NCBI GenBank assembly: GCA_027451525.1
Contig: DAIDJF010000015.1
Location: forward strand, 22,736-86,735
Source of the DNA: Ktedonobacterales bacterium
GTDB lineage: Bacteria > Chloroflexota > Ktedonobacteria > Ktedonobacterales > Ktedonobacteraceae
DNA: 64,000 bases
Reading direction: 5' to 3'
Each line of letters starts with the position of its first letter. Position 1 is the first letter of the stretch. Both the position numbers and the translations under genes were made by a program. The notes beneath the pieces were generated by a model, which saw nothing but the letters and a program-made list of their open reading frames with translations, was not told the origin of the DNA and did not search any database. Of this stretch, positions 18,974-29,562 are shown piece after piece.

Positions 18974-21906
18974 TGGAACGGGAGATGAGTCGGGTGGTTT
19001 CTTCACAAATGGATAAGCCTCGCCTTACCTCACGCATGCTGTCTACGGCGACGACGTTAGCTGGCGTGTATATTAGCCGTGGCTGGCTGCTATTCTTGTT
19101 GACAGGCATAGGAATTATGACGACAGTCATACTCCTATGCACGTTACCTCTTTTCACGACAGTGGCGACGAGTGCCGATCTGCGCAATATGTTTGGCTCA
19201 ACAGCAGATGGCTACGATTTTGGCCCGCAAGTCACGATCAACAAACTATCACCTGCTTTTGTACAGCAGAGCGATCAGATCATTACTCGTACAATTGCTC
19301 AATCGAATCTGCCTTACTCTTCCGCATCGCGGCAGTTTTCGATACAAACGCCCGCACTTGCTGTCTTCAGGACGCCTGTGAATGGACAAGAAGTTGGCAA
19401 TAGTAATGAGCAAATGGCACTGAATGGCTATGATATGCAGCAAGTGGGGGCGCATATCGTGCTTGTACAGGGGCAATTGCCACACGCTGAGAGTCAGACG
19501 CAGGAAATTCAGATTGCTGTGACGCAAACCGCCGCTGATAATCTTGGTTTGAAGCTGAATTCGCTTCTCTATGCACATGTGCCATCAAATGTAGGCAGTC
19601 TGGTATGGACGCTGCGCGTTGTTGGCATTGTAGCGCCCAGAAGTGCGGAGGATGCGTTTTGGCATGAGCAGACATTTCAACCACAATTGCGTGGCGAGAC
19701 TGTTTTTTATAATGCTCTGGCTGATAATAATGCATTAATAGCTGCCAGCAATGCGGCGCAGTATGCTGCCGCTGAACCATTTGCGCTTTCCTGGTATTAT
19801 ACGCTGAATCCTTCGGGTATCGATGCGAACAATTTCGATATGCTACAGACGCAAGCGCAAAATATGGCAAATCAATTGCGCAATCTGCTGGGTAGTCTGG
19901 ATGGCGTTCAAAATGTGACACCACAGGGGATGCTCTTTAATTCGTTGTCGCAATATGCAGCGCACATTGACATGGCGGAAGTATCGATAAGCTTTCTGCT
20001 GATCCAGATTATTGTGCTGGCCTTGATATTTATTGGTATCATGTCAACTTTACTGGTCGAATATCAGTCGGATACTATCGCTCTGTTGCAAAGTCGTGGA
20101 GCAATGCGGCGGCAAATTTTTCTTTCTTTCTCGCTTCAGAGCCTCTTTTGGGCGATTATAGCACTGCTCACTGGCCCTTTTATCGCTATTCAATGTGCCA
20201 AGTTGATTGCGCAGATGCTACTACCTGTTGCCGATCAAAGCGCACTCAATATCGTGACCAGCAATCCGCTGCAAACGATGTTGCATGAAAGCTGGTTTGC
20301 GCTGGGAGCGGCATTATGCGCTGGTGGCGTGATGGTGATCACGGTATACCGCTCATCCAGTTTAAATATACTCACGCTGCGTAGGGAGACAACGCGTTCA
20401 CAGCGTCCTCCTCTCTGGCAACGTCTCTATCTCGATGTCGTATTATCTCTACTCGTTATTGTTGGCTACGTTGAATATAGTGCTGTGCAGCAATCTCTTG
20501 GCTCGGCATCGCTGTTGTTACTTGGTCCATTTGCATTTATCGCTCCTCTTTTAATGATCGTCGCGGTCGTGCTGCTTTTTCTACGCATATTTCCTTTGCT
20601 CTTAAAGGGAATGATATCGCTGGTAGCGCGTGGACGGGGCGTAGCGATTCTCGCGCTTATTCAACTACAGCGTTCTGCCCGTCTGGCAACATATTTCATC
20701 ATTATTTTGACGTTAACGCTCTCGTTTACGATCTTTTCATTGATCTTTTCGGCTTCGCAGCAGCAACATATGATTGATACTGCCGCTTATCAGGTGGGCG
20801 CGGACTTTAGCGGACAGCTTCCATCCTTCGCGCTTGGGCAGTCATATGAAACGTTGGAGCAGATGTATCAGCATATTCCAGGTGTTGCCGCTGCTTGTGT
20901 GGGTTATCGCACGTCGTTAGGACCGCGCTCCGGCGATGTCTTGCCTGTACAAACCTTCGCGGTGAATAGCGCGACATTTGCGCAAACGGCGCTCTGGACA
21001 CAACAGGATTCAACGCAGCCATTGTCAACATTGATGAAGAGCTTGCAACAGTATCGAAGTAGTGGTATTAAGCAAGATGTCGTGTATGCTCTGGTTGATC
21101 AGAGTATGTGGACAGCGTTTCACCTGCATAAAGGTACGCCTTTTACGCTTCCCGCATCAGATATGGGTAGCACAAATATTCACTTTATTGCGTTGGATGA
21201 GGTAAGTCATGTGCCGGGTGCATATGACGCTCTTCCAGATGGTTACGGGATGCTGGTTGACTACCAGAATTTCGCAACCGTCTATGCAAAAGACATGTCC
21301 ATAACCCTTGTATCGCCTAACTATATCTGGCTGAAAAGCAATAGCAATAATATTGCCCGCGTTCGCACTGCTCTCACGCAAGGTTCTTTACAACTTGTCT
21401 CTCTGCTTGATCGTCAGGCTGTGCTTTCAACTGCGTATAAAAGCGCGCTTTTCATTGCTATTACAGGCACATTAGGCGTCAATACGGTTATTGCGCTCTT
21501 TCTGGGTATTATCACAACGATGTGCATTATGTGGACGAGCGTTGTGCGCAGGCAACTTGACTTCTCGGTAAAAATAGCGCTGGGCATGACGAAGCGCCAA
21601 CTGGCCTATCTACTGCTCTGGGAATTTAGCCTCATCTATATTGTCGCGCTCGTACTTGGAACTGTGCTTGGCGTGGCGTTATCGCAAATTGTTACGCCGC
21701 TGATCATTTTTACAAATGGCAACAATAATAGCTCCGATTTTTTCAGCCAACTTGCTATTCCACCTGTGCAGATTATTATGCCCATTCAACAGATATCGCT
21801 TTTTCTGGGCGTAAGCATTGGGTTTCTGGTCATATTGCTTTGTGTTATAGCGTTGACAATTTCCCAACGTTCAACAAGCCAGACGTTACGTCTCAACGAA
21901 GACTGA
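18973..21906 (+). CDS. Large FtsX-like permease (977 aa), paralogue of 13826..16879
   Basis: SDTIALLQSRGAMRRQIFLSFSLQ; shared overall layout and identical LRLNED C-terminus with the first permease; TAATG overlap with preceding lipoprotein. Confidence 0.82.
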   Translation: MEREMSRVVSSQMDKPRLTSRMLSTATTLAGVYISRGWLLFLLTGIGIMTTVILLCTLPLFTTVATSADLRNMFGSTADGYDFGPQVTINKLSPAFVQQSDQIITRTIAQSNLPYSSASRQFSIQTPALAVFRTPVNGQEVGNSNEQMALNGYDMQQVGAHIVLVQGQLPHAESQTQEIQIAVTQTAADNLGLKLNSLLYAHVPSNVGSLVWTLRVVGIVAPRSAEDAFWHEQTFQPQLRGETVFYNALADNNALIAASNAAQYAAAEPFALSWYYTLNPSGIDANNFDMLQTQAQNMANQLRNLLGSLDGVQNVTPQGMLFNSLSQYAAHIDMAEVSISFLLIQIIVLALIFIGIMSTLLVEYQSDTIALLQSRGAMRRQIFLSFSLQSLFWAIIALLTGPFIAIQCAKLIAQMLLPVADQSALNIVTSNPLQTMLHESWFALGAALCAGGVMVITVYRSSSLNILTLRRETTRSQRPPLWQRLYLDVVLSLLVIVGYVEYSAVQQSLGSASLLLLGPFAFIAPLLMIVAVVLLFLRIFPLLLKGMISLVARGRGVAILALIQLQRSARLATYFIIILTLTLSFTIFSLIFSASQQQHMIDTAAYQVGADFSGQLPSFALGQSYETLEQMYQHIPGVAAACVGYRTSLGPRSGDVLPVQTFAVNSATFAQTALWTQQDSTQPLSTLMKSLQQYRSSGIKQDVVYALVDQSMWTAFHLHKGTPFTLPASDMGSTNIHFIALDEVSHVPGAYDALPDGYGMLVDYQNFATVYAKDMSITLVSPNYIWLKSNSNNIARVRTALTQGSLQLVSLLDRQAVLSTAYKSALFIAITGTLGVNTVIALFLGIITTMCIMWTSVVRRQLDFSVKIALGMTKRQLAYLLLWEFSLIYIVALVLGTVLGVALSQIVTPLIIFTNGNNNSSDFFSQLAIPPVQIIMPIQQISLFLGVSIGFLVILLCVIALTISQRSTSQTLRLNED

Positions 21907-22036
21907 TAGTAAATGACCAATAGAGATAATTTTAATCAACTAGAGCGCAGGGCATAGTTTCATGTATCGCGAGAAAACGATGTGCTACAATATATCTTTA
22001 TGATAGAGGCATTCAAAGGAAAATGCACAGAGGTGA

Positions 22037-22672
22037 GTGATGGAGACATATGAGCAGGTGATAGCATCGTTACGTTTGTCATATAACGAGAAGATGGCTA
22101 CACAACGCGACCAGACAGAAAAGGATGTATGGAAGGTTGAGGAACGCCAGCATTTCCTCGCGCTACTGCACCAGGAAGGCAAGACAACGCTTTTAGAAGT
22201 TGGAGCGGGAACAGGTGTGGATAGCCTATTTTTTCAGAATAACGGGCTTGATGTTATCTGCACTGACCTTTCACCAGATATGGTGAACCTGTGCCGCGAG
22301 AAGGGCTTGAAGGCGTATGTCATGGATTTTCTGCACATGGATTTCCCGTCTGCTTTGTTTGATGCAATCTATGCGTTGAATTGTCTGCTGCATGTACCTA
22401 CGCGAGATTTACCGACCGTGTTGGGCAAATTGAAGGAACTGCTTCGTCCTGGAGGCTTGTTTTTTCTAGGCGTCTATGGTGGACAGGAAGAGGAGGGACC
22501 GCATGAGGGTGATCCGCACGTGCCGCCACGTTTCTTTGTCCATCATACGGATGAATTCATGCAACACACACTTGCCCAATTTTTTGAGATTGTCTCTTTC
22601 CGCACGATTCCTGTCTCTAACAGGAAATGGCATTTTCAGGCATTTGTGCTAAGAAAAGCATATCGTGCGTAA
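22037..22672 (+). CDS. Class I SAM-dependent methyltransferase
   Basis: TTLLEVGAGTGVDSLFFQNNGLDVICTDLSPDMVNLCREKGL. Confidence 0.88.
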   Translation: MMETYEQVIASLRLSYNEKMATQRDQTEKDVWKVEERQHFLALLHQEGKTTLLEVGAGTGVDSLFFQNNGLDVICTDLSPDMVNLCREKGLKAYVMDFLHMDFPSALFDAIYALNCLLHVPTRDLPTVLGKLKELLRPGGLFFLGVYGGQEEEGPHEGDPHVPPRFFVHHTDEFMQHTLAQFFEIVSFRTIPVSNRKWHFQAFVLRKAYRA

Positions 22673-22695
22673 CAATGAAATAAAGGAGCCTGTTA

Positions 22696-24294
22696 ATGAC
22701 GGTATTGCCTTTGCGCCGCCCTGTAACAGTGGCGCGTCGCGGAATGGTTATTGCGCCACATTATCTGGCGGCGGAAGCGGGATTGGATATATTGAAGGCT
22801 GGTGGTAATGCGATTGATGCCGCAATTGCCACCAGTGCCATGTTGCAGGTGGTTTATCCTTTTGTGTGTGGCCTGGGTGGCGATGTCTTCATGATGATCT
22901 ATGAGGCGAAGAGCGGCAAATTATATGGGCTTAATGGGAGCGGGCGGTCGGCGCGTGCCGCGACAATCGAGCGTTATCATGATATGGGTCTTACGACCAT
23001 GCCTGTTTTTGGTATCCACACGGTCACTGTGCCTGGGTGTGTAAGTGGATGGAACGCGGCGTCGCAACGTTTTGGCCGATTGGGATTAGCGCAGGCACTG
23101 GCTCCGGCGATTTCATATGCAGAAGATGGCTTCGCATTGGGACCCGATTTGCACAACGCGCTCACGCGAATGAGTACGAGAGAGGATGTGCATCGTTCCT
23201 GGCATACGCATTTTCTGCCTGATGGTGTAGTTCCTGCTGTGGGAAGTGTCATACGTTATCCAATGCTGGCAAACACGTTGCGCACAGTTGCACAGAAAGG
23301 CGCAGAGGTATTTTATCAGGGTGAGATCGCAGAACATATGGCCGCATTTTTTGCGCGCGAAGGTGGACTAATTACGCGTGAAGATCTTGCTGCTCATCAA
23401 AGTAACTGGGTAACGCCGCTCGGTGTGTCTTTTGCTGGCCTCAAAATTTATGAACTTCCGCCCAATACGCAAGGTGTGACAGCTTTACAGATGCTTGGGA
23501 TGATAGAGCATCAACGGCTTGGTGATAATGCACTTGCGCCAGCGACGGTTCACCCAGCAGTAGAGGCCAAAAAACTGGCTTTTGCGGACCGCAAGGCGTA
23601 TTTGACTGATCCGGCACACATGCGGGTAGAGCCAGAGGTCTTGATTGCACCAGCGTATCTTGCACAACGTAGCGCATTAATTGATCCCTTACGTGCTCAA
23701 CCTTCTGTTGCTCCCGGAGGTTTTACTGGAGATACGGTCTATATGTGCGCTACTGACCAGGAGGGGAATGTCGTTTCACTCATTCAAAGCAACTATATGG
23801 GTTTTGGAAGTGGCGTGGTGGTAGATGGTGCAGGGATTGTGCTGCAAAATCGTGGCGCATACTTCTCGCTTGATGAAACAGCTGCGAATGCGCTAGCTCC
23901 TGCTAAACGTACACTGCATACGCTGATTCCCTCAATGGCTGTGCGCGATGGACGCCCAGCTATTGTTTTTGGGACAATGGGAGGAGATGGGCAGGCGCAA
24001 ATTCATTTGCAGGTTTATACGGCCCTCGCACGTTTTGGTATGAACATGCAGGAGGCTGTTGAGATGCCGCGCTGGATTCATGGGGCACTGGATGGTCGCG
24101 AAATATTACAGGTAGAAGAACGTTTCCCAGAGACCACGCTTGCGGACTTACGGCAGCGTGGACATGAGATTCAGGGACAGGGGTTGTGGTCGGCAGGGAT
24201 GGGTTATGCGCAGGGGATTCTATTTGATGCTGCAAGTGGTTCTATGTTTGGCGGAGCAGACCCGCGTGCTGAGAGCAATGCAGCCGCCTGGTAG
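22696..24294 (+). CDS. ggt: Gamma-glutamyltransferase family protein
   Basis: GLDILKAGGNAIDAAIATSAMLQVVYPF, GDTVYMCATDQEGNVVSLIQSNYMGFGSGVVVDGAGIVLQNRGAYF. Confidence 0.9.
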   Translation: MTVLPLRRPVTVARRGMVIAPHYLAAEAGLDILKAGGNAIDAAIATSAMLQVVYPFVCGLGGDVFMMIYEAKSGKLYGLNGSGRSARAATIERYHDMGLTTMPVFGIHTVTVPGCVSGWNAASQRFGRLGLAQALAPAISYAEDGFALGPDLHNALTRMSTREDVHRSWHTHFLPDGVVPAVGSVIRYPMLANTLRTVAQKGAEVFYQGEIAEHMAAFFAREGGLITREDLAAHQSNWVTPLGVSFAGLKIYELPPNTQGVTALQMLGMIEHQRLGDNALAPATVHPAVEAKKLAFADRKAYLTDPAHMRVEPEVLIAPAYLAQRSALIDPLRAQPSVAPGGFTGDTVYMCATDQEGNVVSLIQSNYMGFGSGVVVDGAGIVLQNRGAYFSLDETAANALAPAKRTLHTLIPSMAVRDGRPAIVFGTMGGDGQAQIHLQVYTALARFGMNMQEAVEMPRWIHGALDGREILQVEERFPETTLADLRQRGHEIQGQGLWSAGMGYAQGILFDAASGSMFGGADPRAESNAAAW

Positions 24295-24333
24295 ATTGCG
24301 TATAGCATGAGTCGCGACGGTAGGGCATACAAC

Positions 24334-24380
24334 AAAAAAGTATCAGCCAGATATGAAAAATGAAAAGGTTGATACTTTTT
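24334..24380. terminator. Bidirectional terminator between convergent genes
   Basis: AAAAAGTATCA ... TGATACTTTTT. Confidence 0.65.
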
Positions 24381-24421
24381 GCTGTATGGTGCCGGTTGTA
24401 ATGCCGCAGCATCGAAAATTG

Positions 24422-26464
24422 TCAGGCTTGAAGTAGCGGCAATGTCAGGAAAAAGGTAGTGCCAACGTTTTCCTGAGATGCAAACCAGAGCTGACCTTGA
24501 TGCTGTTCCACGATTGCGCGGCAAAGATATAATCCCAGTCCTGTTCCGTTAATACCTGCTGCATGTGCATTGTCGGCACGCATAAAGCGACCGAAAATTT
24601 GAGATTGTTGATGCTGGGGAATGCCGATACCGTGGTCTTGAATACTAATTTCAACAGTAGCGTTCGTGTGTATTGCCAGTGAGACGAGGACCGCCCCGCC
24701 TTTCGGGCTGTACTTAATGGCATTAGTAAGGAGGTTAGTAAGAACCTGCTCAATGCGTTGTGGGTCAATGTTTGCGATGACATTGTGAAGGGAGGTGTTT
24801 ATCTCTATTTGATGCAGAGAGGTTGTCTGTTGCAGGCGTTCAACGATGCGTTGAACTAGTGCGCTGAGATTGGTAGAAGTACGATGTAGGAAAAACTGAC
24901 CTGCTTGTAAGCGTGTGACGTCAAGGAGATCAGTGGTCAGTGTGTTTAAGTGATCGGTGGCCTGTTCAATCTCTTGTAGCATCTCTTGTTGCCAATCAGC
25001 AAGCTGCGGGCCATGTCCACGTTGAGTTTGAAGAAGAAGTGTTCCGACGGCCCCTTTGAGGACCGCCAGGGGAGAACGTAGTTCGTGTGCAGCCACGCCA
25101 ATAAATTCGTCTTTAAGATACTCAGCCTCTTTAAGCATACGGACATCCTGGTGAATGACCAGTGCTAATGGTTCTGATAGTTGCACGGTTGTTTGCAGTA
25201 GGGAAGGTTCCATTTGTTGCAAACTTTGCCAGTAGGGTGAGTCTAATGGGACTGCGTTGACCAAAATGGGTATGCTGACGCCCGTCGATTGGCGGATGAT
25301 CTCTTGATGTTGGATAACGATTTCTTTTTGTAAAAGGGCGCGTGTGGTGGCCCATGCTTGTTCAGGAAAAGGGCGGCCTTGCGCGTTGACGATGAGAATA
25401 CCATGTGTGTCTAGAAATTCACGCATGGTTTGACCAACAGGCCATACAGCTCCCCATATGCTAGCGGCAGCTTTATTCGTAAGGAGGAGACGAGCATTAT
25501 CGCCATGGACGACGTAGATGCTGGTGGGTAAGGCGTCGATAATGTGTTGGAGAAAGGAAAGTTGTTCCGTGACCGCCTGCATAGTATATGGTTTGTGTTC
25601 GTATTGGTCTGGACTGGTTACTTCGTGGTTGATCTCTAGTGTTGCATATGGTTGGTTTTGCTGATCGCGTAAGAGAATTTGCTGACTACGAACGATGACC
25701 GTGGTTCCATCGCGGCGTGTGTGAGCCAATTCGCCTTCCCAATGACCCTCTTGTTCGAGACGCATGTCTATAGCGACACGGCTGGCAGGAAAACGTGTTT
25801 TAAGGAGCGTATGAGAGATACGTCCGAGTGCCTCTTGCGTTGTCCAGCCATAGAGTTTTTCGGCTCCATGATTCCACAACTTGATGCGGCTGACAGGGTC
25901 ACGCACAAGAATAGCGTCATGGGCAGCGTTGAGAAGTGCTGTTTGCATATTAAGGCGTTCGGCTTGTTTGGCTAAGGTGCGCTCGGTAAGGCGTTGTGTA
26001 GTGACATCGCGAATAGCGGCGATAGTGTGTAGGGCGTGCTCTAATAGGATGGGGCGCAGACTGATGTCGATGGGAAACTCACTACCATCTTTGCGACGAC
26101 CAAAAAGTTCTAGTCCCTGGCCCATAGGACGCAAGCGTGGTTGCGCAATATAGGAGTCACGATGAGCAACATGGGTGGCGCGAAAGCGTTCAGGAAGAAG
26201 AATTTCTAGTGACTGACCGATAAGCTCATCATATGAGTAGCCAAAGAGTTGGCTGGCTGTCTCATTTACTTGACATATAATGCCTGTCGTACTCACTAGA
26301 AGTAAAGCATCTGGCGAGAGATGGAGCAGCGTCGTCATTTCTGCTGCAGAGACCGTCAGTGGTGGGTGTCCTGGTGTGGTCTTTTCTTGCTGAGGTGATA
26401 GTGTTTCAGGCTGTTTATCAGGGATATGGTGCTGAAAATTGAAGGCCTGTTCATCCATCAGCAT
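24422..26464 (-). CDS. PAS-domain sensor histidine kinase
   Basis: Repeated PAS modules (VSTTGIICQVNETASQLFGYSYDELIG...), H-box FIGVAAHELRSPLAVLKGAV, HATPase NLLTNAIKYSPKGG...GTGLGLYLCRAIVEQHQG. Confidence 0.9.
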   Translation of the reverse strand: MLMDEQAFNFQHHIPDKQPETLSPQQEKTTPGHPPLTVSAAEMTTLLHLSPDALLLVSTTGIICQVNETASQLFGYSYDELIGQSLEILLPERFRATHVAHRDSYIAQPRLRPMGQGLELFGRRKDGSEFPIDISLRPILLEHALHTIAAIRDVTTQRLTERTLAKQAERLNMQTALLNAAHDAILVRDPVSRIKLWNHGAEKLYGWTTQEALGRISHTLLKTRFPASRVAIDMRLEQEGHWEGELAHTRRDGTTVIVRSQQILLRDQQNQPYATLEINHEVTSPDQYEHKPYTMQAVTEQLSFLQHIIDALPTSIYVVHGDNARLLLTNKAAASIWGAVWPVGQTMREFLDTHGILIVNAQGRPFPEQAWATTRALLQKEIVIQHQEIIRQSTGVSIPILVNAVPLDSPYWQSLQQMEPSLLQTTVQLSEPLALVIHQDVRMLKEAEYLKDEFIGVAAHELRSPLAVLKGAVGTLLLQTQRGHGPQLADWQQEMLQEIEQATDHLNTLTTDLLDVTRLQAGQFFLHRTSTNLSALVQRIVERLQQTTSLHQIEINTSLHNVIANIDPQRIEQVLTNLLTNAIKYSPKGGAVLVSLAIHTNATVEISIQDHGIGIPQHQQSQIFGRFMRADNAHAAGINGTGLGLYLCRAIVEQHQGQLWFASQENVGTTFFLTLPLLQA

Positions 26465-26734
26465 GTATCACTCCTTTCGGATTTTGGTTGTAGGTGATTA
26501 GTGGTAATCAAGTCATCACGTAGTATATCACAAAACCCGTCTAGTGATTGCCTATGCTGAGGAAAAAGCTGGCATTATGGTGCTAGATGTAAAAACAGGC
26601 AGCAGAGATCCACATTTTAAGGAGGTCTGTCCTGTCCTGTGATATGCTATGCACAGGTTAACCCAGTTGATGTTGTGCGCGACTGGAGGATTTCGGAGAG
26701 TGAAACGAAAGAGATAGTAGGAGGCGAGAAACAC

Positions 26735-27637
26735 ATGTCAGAGATGAAGCTACACGAGGAAGAGGGTTTTGTGCCTGTAGAGGATGGTTACAAGGTTTGG
26801 TATTGGAGTATAGGTGGTGGAGATAAAGAAGAACATATCCCTTTAATTGTTTTGCATGGTGGGCCGGGTGTGCCACATGACTATCTGGAAAATCTCAAGG
26901 CATTGGCATCTGAGCAGCAGCGTGTTATTTTTTACGATCAACTAGGGTGTGGACATTCAGATCAGCCAAATGAGCCGGAACGCTGGCAGGTACAGCGTTT
27001 TGTGGAAGAGGTAGATATGGTGCGTAGGGCTTTGGGATTGGAGCGGGTGCATATTTTAGGGCAATCCTGGGGTGGAATGCTGGCAATTGAATATGCATTG
27101 ACACAGCCTAAAGGGTTAGTGAGTCTGGTGCTTGCGAATACGACAGCGAGCATCCCCTTATGGATTGCGGAAGCCAACCGTTTGCGTAACGAGTTGCCGC
27201 TGGAGGTGAATGCGGTACTGACGCAGCATGAGGAGGCGGGGACGACGGATAGTCAGGAGTATCATGATGCAATGGATGTTTTTTATGAGCGTCATGTGTT
27301 GCGAGTGAAACCGATGCCTGACTATGTGCAACGGAGTTTTGATGGTATTGGACAGGTATATCTGACGATGAATGGACCGAGCGAGTTTCATGTGATAGGG
27401 GTGATCAAGGATTGGGATCGCACGGCACGTTTGGGCGAGATAAAAGTGCCAACGCTGATTATCTCTGGTCGGTATGATGAGTCGACGCCGATGATTAACG
27501 AAATATTGCATCGTGGTATTGCTGGTTCAGAGTGGGTGTTGCTGGAGAACAGTTCGCATCTTGCTCACGTCGAGGAGCCAGAGTTGTACATGCAGACGGT
27601 ACAGAAGTTTTTAGCGCATGTGGAACAAGAAGCGTAA
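26735..27637 (+). CDS. Proline iminopeptidase-family alpha/beta hydrolase
   Basis: LIVLHGGPGVPHDYLENL, VIFYDQLGCGHSDQP, HILGQSWGGMLAIEYAL; start at MSEMKL. Confidence 0.9.
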   Translation: MSEMKLHEEEGFVPVEDGYKVWYWSIGGGDKEEHIPLIVLHGGPGVPHDYLENLKALASEQQRVIFYDQLGCGHSDQPNEPERWQVQRFVEEVDMVRRALGLERVHILGQSWGGMLAIEYALTQPKGLVSLVLANTTASIPLWIAEANRLRNELPLEVNAVLTQHEEAGTTDSQEYHDAMDVFYERHVLRVKPMPDYVQRSFDGIGQVYLTMNGPSEFHVIGVIKDWDRTARLGEIKVPTLIISGRYDESTPMINEILHRGIAGSEWVLLENSSHLAHVEEPELYMQTVQKFLAHVEQEA

Positions 27638-27656
27638 CTAGTTAGTAGTTGTGATG

Positions 27657-27691
27657 GCGTATCCCTCTGGTTATTATCGTGAGGGATACGC
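27657..27691. terminator. Terminator-like inverted repeat
   Basis: GCGTATCCCTC ... GAGGGATACGC between convergent genes. Confidence 0.65.
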
Positions 27692-27696
27692 TCTAT

Positions 27697-28287
27697 TTAT
27701 TGATCTTTTTGTGATGTAAAGGGAATAATGGAACGTTCAAGTTGGTGCGCTGTAACCTGATAGTGCCAGATCGGTATTGTTTTCCACTCCCAAGGTGTAT
27801 TCACAATTTCTTCCACAGAAGTGTTACCACACCAGTAGGCGATGCCGTAACGTGTTGCTCGATGTCCGATAACGATAAGCGTTTTCCCGTCATAAACATC
27901 AAACGCGGAGCGTAAGAACTCCCCGACTCTCTGTATAACCATCAATGCGCTTTCTCCGTTGGGGAAGGGGTTAATGATGCGTTGTGGAAACTCTTGTTCT
28001 ACCTTCGCGGTAGGAGATTGGGTCATGTCTCCATAGTCGTATTCACGGAGGCGTTTATCGGGTATAAGAGGTATTGCACGGTGCGAGAAGGCGATATGGG
28101 CGGTAGAGGTAGCGCGTTGGAGATCAGAGTGGAATACAGCATCAATTTTTTCATCAGCGTAGTGTTGGCCCAGTATGTATGCTTGTTGTTGACCAAGAGC
28201 GGAGAGTGGTACATCAGCGTGACCAGAGGCGCGCCCTGCCTCGTTATCGATGCTAGTTGAGTGGGGAGAATAGAAGAGTGATAACAT
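27697..28287 (-). CDS. Histidine phosphatase family protein with variant RHG motif
   Basis: YSPHSTSIDNEAGRASGHADVPLSALG, LREYDYGDM, LIVIGHRATRYGI. Confidence 0.78.
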   Translation of the reverse strand: MLSLFYSPHSTSIDNEAGRASGHADVPLSALGQQQAYILGQHYADEKIDAVFHSDLQRATSTAHIAFSHRAIPLIPDKRLREYDYGDMTQSPTAKVEQEFPQRIINPFPNGESALMVIQRVGEFLRSAFDVYDGKTLIVIGHRATRYGIAYWCGNTSVEEIVNTPWEWKTIPIWHYQVTAHQLERSIIPFTSQKDQ

Positions 28288-28620
28288 GTCTTACTCCTAT
28301 GAACTGATTTGTTATGCCCGAAAAAGGTATACATGGATTTAATGTAGGGATTATAGCATAGTGTAACATAATTGCCGACGTAATCGTGTTTAGGAAAATA
28401 AATGGAGCCTCCCTGGTTGGTAATGTTTGTTATGGTGCTTGTGAGATGAGCAGAGTGTATAAACTGTAGTATAAATTGTAACTAAATAGCTACCTTTTGG
28501 TCATATAATAATAATATATTAATGGTATTATTACTTATATCAGCAGAAAACATCCTATAGTGTGGTGGATGGTCTAGTGTTCTATAAACGCATATAAACA
28601 TGATTTTGGAGGTTTTGCCC

Positions 28621-29055
28621 GTGAAATATGTAGAAACATTCCAAGAGTTAGTGCCAGTTTCCTCAGAGCGAACATTTCCTGGCGGCTCTTTTCCGCGTCA
28701 ATATATTCATTGTGTAGTGAACGAACTTCGTGATGCAGTCCACGCGGTTCTGGCATTGCGCGCTGTTGGTTGTCGTGCTAGCGAAATTCATGTCATGGCG
28801 AGTTGGGACTTTGTGGAGGCGGTTGAACGCAAGCGGCAGCGGCAAGGAGTAATGGGCCGTCTGGTGGGATATATTACGTCGTTTTTGGATGAAGGTTTAG
28901 GGGATGTCTACCTGAAAGCAGCACAACAGGGGAAACATATTGTGTATGTTCGGTTATCAGGAGGACATACTGTTGAGAGGATCAAAGATGTATTAATTTC
29001 ACATAATGCTTCTCTTTTGAAGCATGTAGATATGTGGCTGGTGACAGATTTGTAA
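28621..29055 (+). CDS. Hypothetical protein resembling general-stress 17M-like proteins
   Basis: ORF with GGAGG SD before GTG 28621; family assignment by impression only. Confidence 0.5.
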   Translation: MKYVETFQELVPVSSERTFPGGSFPRQYIHCVVNELRDAVHAVLALRAVGCRASEIHVMASWDFVEAVERKRQRQGVMGRLVGYITSFLDEGLGDVYLKAAQQGKHIVYVRLSGGHTVERIKDVLISHNASLLKHVDMWLVTDL

Positions 29056-29209
29056 AGGCATGAGAACAACAAAATCGCGTTGTGTGGATATGATGTAGGA
29101 AAAGATGAGCAGTTATGCGGGGCGAGTTGACGAAGTTGATGTTTGAGGAGTTGGCTGTGATATACTTGATGGAGAAGCCAGTACCTTGAATAAGACGAGG
29201 AGGCACTCC

Positions 29210-29533
29210 GTGGAGCAGCAGAAACCGCATATTCGCTATGATGAATTTGCGACACAATTCACATCTGTTTTGCATCAGCATTGGTCAGACATACTCCTGA
29301 TTGTCAATCGTCAGTCGCCCCGGGTAGCTACGTTGCTACGAGCTTCAGTGCCCTCTGGTCTCAGGCGCATAGATGGGGCGTGGTGTATTCGGGTAATGGC
29401 TAAACGTGCGGTACGGCGTGAGAGGCTGAATCAGCCGCATGATAATGAAATCGTGGCTCAGGCGATACGACTATGGGCGCATTCAGCCGCGCAACTCAAA
29501 TTGCCGCGTGTGACGGTTGATTTTGAGTCATAG
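29210..29533 (+). CDS. Hypothetical protein
   Basis: GAGGAGG SD upstream of GTG 29210; no family recognised. Confidence 0.55.
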   Translation: MEQQKPHIRYDEFATQFTSVLHQHWSDILLIVNRQSPRVATLLRASVPSGLRRIDGAWCIRVMAKRAVRRERLNQPHDNEIVAQAIRLWAHSAAQLKLPRVTVDFES

Positions 29534-29562
29534 GAGCCTGGGCGAAAAAGGAGCCAGGTTGT

